Shown: piece by piece, positions 59,618-64,000 of the stretch
Layout of the letters: every line of letters begins with the position of its first letter
Numbering within the stretch: the stretch's first letter is position 1
NCBI GenBank assembly: GCA_022818135.1
Contig: JAFMSR010000015.1
Location: 30,652,193 to 30,716,192 of the forward strand
Direction of reading: 5' to 3'
From: Saxidomus purpurata
Taxonomy: Eukaryota > Mollusca > Bivalvia > Venerida > Veneridae
Length of the DNA: 64,000 nt
Translations under genes and position numbers: made by a program
Notes under the pieces: generated by a model
What the model was told of the DNA's origin: nothing
Databases searched by the model: none
Seen by the model: the letters and a program-made list of their open reading frames with translations, nothing else

Positions 59618-59984
59618 TTAAAATTGAAATTTATATTAAAAATGAAATTGGTCCAACTCTCTTTTAGATAAAAACAAATCAAAGTTACTGTTTTATTTTG
59701 CCACACTACAATGTAAAATGTTTTACCAGTCTTAAAACAAAATAAATACCATGTTAGGCAGTATACGCAGAAACAAAGGAACATGAGCTGAACATATATA
59801 TTTGCAATTTTTTGTTTCTCCTTCTGTTCACTATTATTACAGCATAAATTTTAATCCGTAGGCAGAGACACAATTGCTATCATTTTAAACGGTGTCTCTG
59901 CGACCTGATGAGTGACCGTTTATGACTCTTAAGACCCTCGTCCGTGCTGTCTGCTCATCTTGCATTATTTGTCCGAGTCATTTC

Positions 59985-60600
59985 TCCTCAAGAAATTCTG
60001 ATAGGATCGATTGGATGTCTCTTTGAATCAGTGTAGACTATTACAGTGCTAACAGGTGAAACCGGGTTATTTGTGTCTGGAACTTGCGTCTGTAATTGAA
60101 GTATTGCCAACTTATCCAAGATCTTTTTTGTTTTTTTTGTGAACGTCTTGAATTCGTCTAAAGAAGTCGGTGTACCCCGAAAACCACAACGCTTCAACTA
60201 AGTGATGGCAGTTTCCCTTCCCCGTAGTACCATTTCGAGGCGGGAGTCTTACGTTGAACACGGAGTTTAAGAGCATTATACGGAATGTATTTATTTGGCC
60301 TAGACAGTAAGTTAAAGTAGATTTTTCCCTTTCAGGCCTTTTCTTATGATTGTGTCTTTTTCTGTCTTCTTTACTTCTTCTTGAACCTGACAAAGGATAG
60401 CCTTTCATTTTTTGTTTCTTCAGGACCGTGGTAGATTTTTTCAATGTGTACACACTAGCTACGGAAGCTAATTTATTACCGTTAGATACAATTGTCTTCT
60501 TTATTTTTTCTTGAACCTCAGAAAGGATAGCCTTTGAGATTTGTTTCTTCAGGGCAGTGGTAGAGTTTTTCAATGTGTACAAACTTGCTATGGAAGCTTA
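59985..60600 (-). CDS. Hypothetical repeat-containing ORF, frameshifted
   Basis: The minus strand from about 60590 is open for 150 codons and encodes two similar ~45-residue blocks ('LYTLKNSTTALKKQISKAIL' and 'VYTLKKSTTVLKKQ'), lysine-rich and coil-like. The second block appears shifted relative to the first after 'LKKQ'. In another frame, 60197-59988 reads 'FRGTPTSLDEFKTFTKKTKK'. I do not recognise a family. It may be the relic of a coding region from an unidentified mobile element, or chance. A 135-bp tandem duplication underlies the repeat. Confidence 0.3.
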
Positions 60601-60604
60601 TTTA

Positions 60605-61035
60605 ATACCGTTAGTTACAGTGAGATGTAGTGTCTCTTACAATTTAGACGCGTCGCTCCACTTCCTATTGGTTCCTCATTCTTCCCATTGGTACAAACCA
60701 AGAAAGTGTGATACGAAATATAGGTTTTGATAAAACGGCAGTGTCGTTCCCGTCGGCCCATTTCATATTCTGGAATCGACTACAGTCTTGTTTTTAACGA
60801 AAGTCTTTGATAGAAGAGAATAAGCACAAGTAGAAAGGTTGCTGCGGATCGCAGCAAAGAAGATAGCGTTGCCCAAGGAAATGATGATGACTTGTATTAA
60901 AGGCAGAATTGTATTAGACTTCGGAACACGATTTTGAGACTTTAATAAAACAAGAGATAGACATATTAAATCGACTGATTTTCTTCACTTGACTAGAACT
61001 GCCAACAAGAGTAGCCATCTTGACCCTATATCGTC
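60605..61035. other. Spacer
   Basis: Contains 'TTCCTATTGGTTCCTCATTC' followed by a near repeat and nothing else supportable. Confidence 0.35.
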
Positions 61036-61039
61036 CACC

Positions 61040-61470
61040 TGAGTGCATGGCCTACTTATTACACAATGTGATCAAAATCAACCTTGATCTATATGTGTTC
61101 CAGATTTAGTTAGGTCATCAACAAGACCGGAAGATTCTGGCTAATTCTCATAAAATTGGTTATAAAATGTGACTTTTAGAGCAGTAAAAAGTTATCTCTT
61201 GATCTGATCTTGTTACCTAGTTTTGGATCCAAGGTGACCACCATTCAAATATAACATAGACACACATTTTGACCAATGTTCATTTGATTGGCTATAAAAT
61301 GTGGCTTCTAGAGTGTTTACAAGGTTCTTCTTTAATTTGACTGTGTGACCTAGTTTCTATATAACTCCAGATGATCCAGATTCAAACTTGACCTAGAAAT
61401 CATTGAGACAAACATTTTGACCAATTTGCATGATGGTAGTCTCTAGAATGTTTTCATGGTCGACAGTCAT
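61040..61470 (+). repeat. ~120-bp degenerate tandem repeat, about three units
   Basis: 'GTGACCTAGTTT', 'CAAACTTGACCTAGAAATCA', 'ACATTTTGACCAAT', 'GGCTATAAAATGTGGCTTCT' and 'AGAGTGTTTACAAGGTTCTT' recur in order. The type is widespread in bivalve intergenic DNA, as far as I know. Fainter traces occur at 4.05-4.24 kb. Confidence 0.7.
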
Positions 61471-61474
61471 CCTT

Positions 61475-63275
61475 TGTACCAGGTGAGCCAATAATATGAA
61501 AACAAGAATAAATGCCAGAAGTCTTGTCAGAAGTTCAAAATGTTTTGCAATAACAATATAATCACATACATACTCTTAATATACTTTACAACTTTAATAC
61601 AGGGGCCGATTGATTAAAACCAAGGAATAGAAAGAAGCATTTTTTTTAATTTTCAAATTATACTAAGTCTTGCAATTACGACAATATACCCGTCAAATCC
61701 CTGGTTGCATTGTTTAGAGTGTTATAATAATTGCTTATGACTACAATAACTGTGCAAAGACATATATATACAAAATTTATACAAGTATATTAAGCGGAAG
61801 TGTATGTTACCGTTATTGCAAGGAAAACTTCGTGGCATACAGACTGTAATATTTCCCAGAATGGTGTTCTATTTAATCATTTGTTTTACAATATGTCAGA
61901 GTTTTTCTACCTAGAGTAATAGAGCAAAATCTAGAAATGTGTGCAAAGGAAAGTTTCCAAAGGAAACGGATGCTCCCGCTTTGTGCTATTCAGTAGCGTG
62001 CAAATATGAAACTGTATAACGACTATCATACAGGTGCACACATGCGTTTCTCTGAACTTGACCTGTAAAGATGGATATTTACGAATGTAAATTGTATATA
62101 GTGGTCATCTGTAGTGAGCATAGGCTATATTCAATGCATTGTTACTGTACTTTCTATGCGAATTTTAAATTTTTAAACATTTTTCCTGACCATCATAATG
62201 GGGAGAAACAGTCCCGCAAAGATCGTTATGGCGGGTCTTCCAATTTGGAAAATTTTAATTGTTGGGGGTAAAAGACTACACCACGGAAAGCACGAAACGT
62301 ACCGGAAATTTCCGCCGATACGAACAAAACAATATAAACAAAGAATACTCAGAACTCGGTAAAACATGAGCGGGCCTATATACACACAAATAAATCCATT
62401 CGGTGAACAAACATTGAATTTTATAGTTTCTATTACAGATGAAAACGTTTCGATACTGCTCTTAGTGCTCAATATTATTACTTCAACAATGAAAAATCTA
62501 GTTTGGTTACACATGTACCAAATGCAGATATTTTAATACCGAAATAATAACGCTATTGTGTGTAAGTCATATCGGCGAACATTTCTGGTACGATCGGCCT
62601 TTTGTGTGTTCTGGTCTGGTCTGGGTTTTACCACATACCTAAATAATGAACTGAAAAAATAATGAATAAAAAATGAACTGTTATTTGCCGAAAAAAAATT
62701 GTTTAATATAAAACACGATTATTCATCATTTTTATCATTAAACTATTATGTGCCTTTGTAGCAAATTTAGAATACTGCACTGTTTACCAGTGGAATTTTG
62801 TTCAATGTCAGTAACTTCAACGAAGTCTTTTCGGTATCGAAAACGAATTTATTCACTACTACCGATACGGTGATAAATTGATCATTGCCACCACACCAGT
62901 GACTTCCAGTTACGTGACCCCAAACATGCGTTGCGCTGAGGCGCAACGCAATAAAGTTAACCCTACTCGAATTGGGGATTAGAGTTATCTTTGCACATAA
63001 ATAAGTATCGTAATTGGTCGTGTATTTGATGAGCCACGTTTTTCGTTAAGTGGTTTGTTTATCCATTCTTTAAGCTGGTTTTTCTGTCTGAATTGAAGGC
63101 AATCTGACCAACTTTAAAAGGTTTTAAAAGTGAATGCAGACATTTTAAACTGAATTTTCCATAGATGCAGAAAAAAATCCCTTTGTACATGGGTCTTTAT
63201 ATGACAAAGTATATATCAAACTTTAAGTTTTAATCTATCTACAATATGTTAAAGGTCGGTACATAGAGAATATTT
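61475..63275. other. Non-coding, no gene recognised
   Basis: Besides the short hairpin at 62927-62950 I see no supportable feature. A 'GAAGTGTATGTTACC' phrase at about 61797 superficially resembles an F5/8C strand but lacks the rest of the domain. Confidence 0.35.
62927..62950. other. Perfect 10-bp-stem hairpin
   Basis: TGCGTTGCGC, a TGAG loop, then GCGCAACGCA. It is an isolated GC-rich stem in AT-rich DNA. Confidence 0.8.
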
Positions 63276-63400
63276 GGCTACTGTCTTTTGATAACATGAT
63301 ATCAGGTGAGGTAGATGCGGTCGGAAAAGGCGAGGCTCTGCCGAGCCTATTTCGACCGTATCTGCCGAACCTGATATCACCTGTTGTCAAAAGACAGTTG
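63275..63400. mobile_element. Short foldback (palindromic MITE-like) element
   Basis: 'GTCTTTTGATAACATGATAT' and 'AGGTGAGGTAGATGCGGTCG' are answered by 'CGACCGTATCTGCCGAACCT' and 'GATATCACCTGTTGTCAAAA' around 'GGCGAGGCTCTGCCGAGCC'. The stem is nearly perfect over about 50 bases per side. Confidence 0.75.
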
Positions 63401-63404
63401 ACTA

Positions 63405-63860
63405 ATATTCTATTTATCATGCGAAATCTTCATATAATACTTTTTTACACTTTCAGGGGCCTAAAATAGAATAAATACGGTATTTATAAAAGAAAATGAT
63501 TTCAAGTTACTACATGTGCCTCGAAAAATAGTTCTATATTTCAAAGGACAAAAAAAAGATTTAAAAAAAAACGACATCAATATAGCTTTATAATTACCTT
63601 CATGAGACTATTTATTAATTTTTTACTGTTATATGTTTTGATATTGTTTTGCGAGCAAAATATTTGCAAAGACACACGAAAGAATTTAAAAGTAAAACAC
63701 AGACATTTCAAAAATGGCGGCGTGGGCTCAACAACACTGGGGTATTCTAATTGTAAACAAGAATACCATTGATGCAAAGCATCAAAGGGCGCCGAAAATA
63801 GTTTTGTACATGTGTGGCGTTAAATAGCTAAACTTAGCTTTTTGAAAAGCAATCATTGTT
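63405..63860. other. Spacer
   Basis: No gene. 'AAAATGGCGGCGTGG' near 63710 has start-like context on the plus strand but no open frame of note. Confidence 0.35.
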
Positions 63861-63865
63861 AGTTT

Positions 63866-64000
63866 GATTTGAATGAAACATTTTATGAATATTTGCAGAA
63901 AACATTTAAAATCATGGTGGTTTTAAAGCTGAAAAAAAACGGAAGAAAAATTATTTTAAAAAATTGGGTTTGACCGGGATTTGAACTCCACTCGTAAAAT
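63866..64000 (-). mobile_element. tRNA-derived SINE, copy B, cut by window end
   Basis: The order 'TTTTATGAATATTTGCAGAA', then an A-rich block, then 'TTTGACCGGGATTTGAACTC' (B-box on minus) matches 6544-6680. The A-box end lies beyond the window. Confidence 0.65.

Noticed and set aside
61790..61870. Missing second F5/8C exon of gene 2 ('AEVYV' wording)
   Set aside because: Only the first few residues resemble the domain; the closing strand motif and a proper acceptor are absent.

Overview
The window is eukaryotic, AT-rich, intron-containing DNA dominated by transposable elements. Two split genes for secreted PAN/lectin-type proteins, a PIF/Harbinger transposon with spliced genes, tRNA-derived SINEs and many foldback/MITE elements suggest a marine invertebrate. 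The repeat vocabulary and the PAN + CCP + F5/8C architecture point to a mollusc, most likely a bivalve. That assignment is inference, not something I could check.

Layout. 1-3.3 kb: non-coding, with a poor homopolymer block. 3.3-11.5 kb: gene 1 on the minus strand, a five-exon secreted protein (signal peptide, PAN-like, small Cys-rich EGF-like exon, CCP/sushi, F5/8C fucolectin) with compatible intron phases. SINEs, a foldback MITE, a decayed duplicate EGF exon and a partial CCP-exon duplication lie in its introns. 11.86-12.57 kb: an element with long inverted repeats. 13.1-22.9 kb: a complete but broken Harbinger transposon. Its MADF/Myb-SANT gene (plus strand, four exons) is intact. Its DDE transposase (minus strand, three exons) has two apparent +1 frameshifts. 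The third intron of the Myb gene is swollen by a satellite array that itself contains a dead non-LTR reverse transcriptase. 22.9-24.6 kb: nested palindromes holding a 931-bp TTAA-flanked element; a paralogous empty site lies nearby. 24.9-34 kb: a MITE, a Tc1/mariner remnant and a hAT-related pseudogene. 34-39.6 kb: little recognisable. 39.7-45.9 kb: gene 2 on the plus strand, a PAN + F5/8C paralogue of gene 1, in which only the first half of the F5/8C domain is found. 46.2-57.36 kb: a giant foldback-like structure. Its inverted arms are tandem arrays of a 9-bp motif (GGCCTAGCG-like) alternating with a ~165-bp spacer. Its interior holds a decayed rve/DDE integrase gene, a SINE, and a nested element carrying a 21-bp palindromic minisatellite. 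57.4-64 kb: another MITE copy, an inverted copy of the 931-bp element, a weak hypothetical ORF, and repeats.

How it fits together. The only plausible host genes are the two divergently oriented PAN/fucolectin genes, candidates for secreted carbohydrate recognition and perhaps innate immunity. Everything else is mobile or repeat DNA. Three different short non-autonomous families share TTAA target duplications, which suggests one Kolobok- or piggyBac-type transposase source acting in trans. The best novelty candidate is the 11.1-kb foldback element at 46.2-57.36 kb, 320 bp downstream of a half-domain exon of gene 2.
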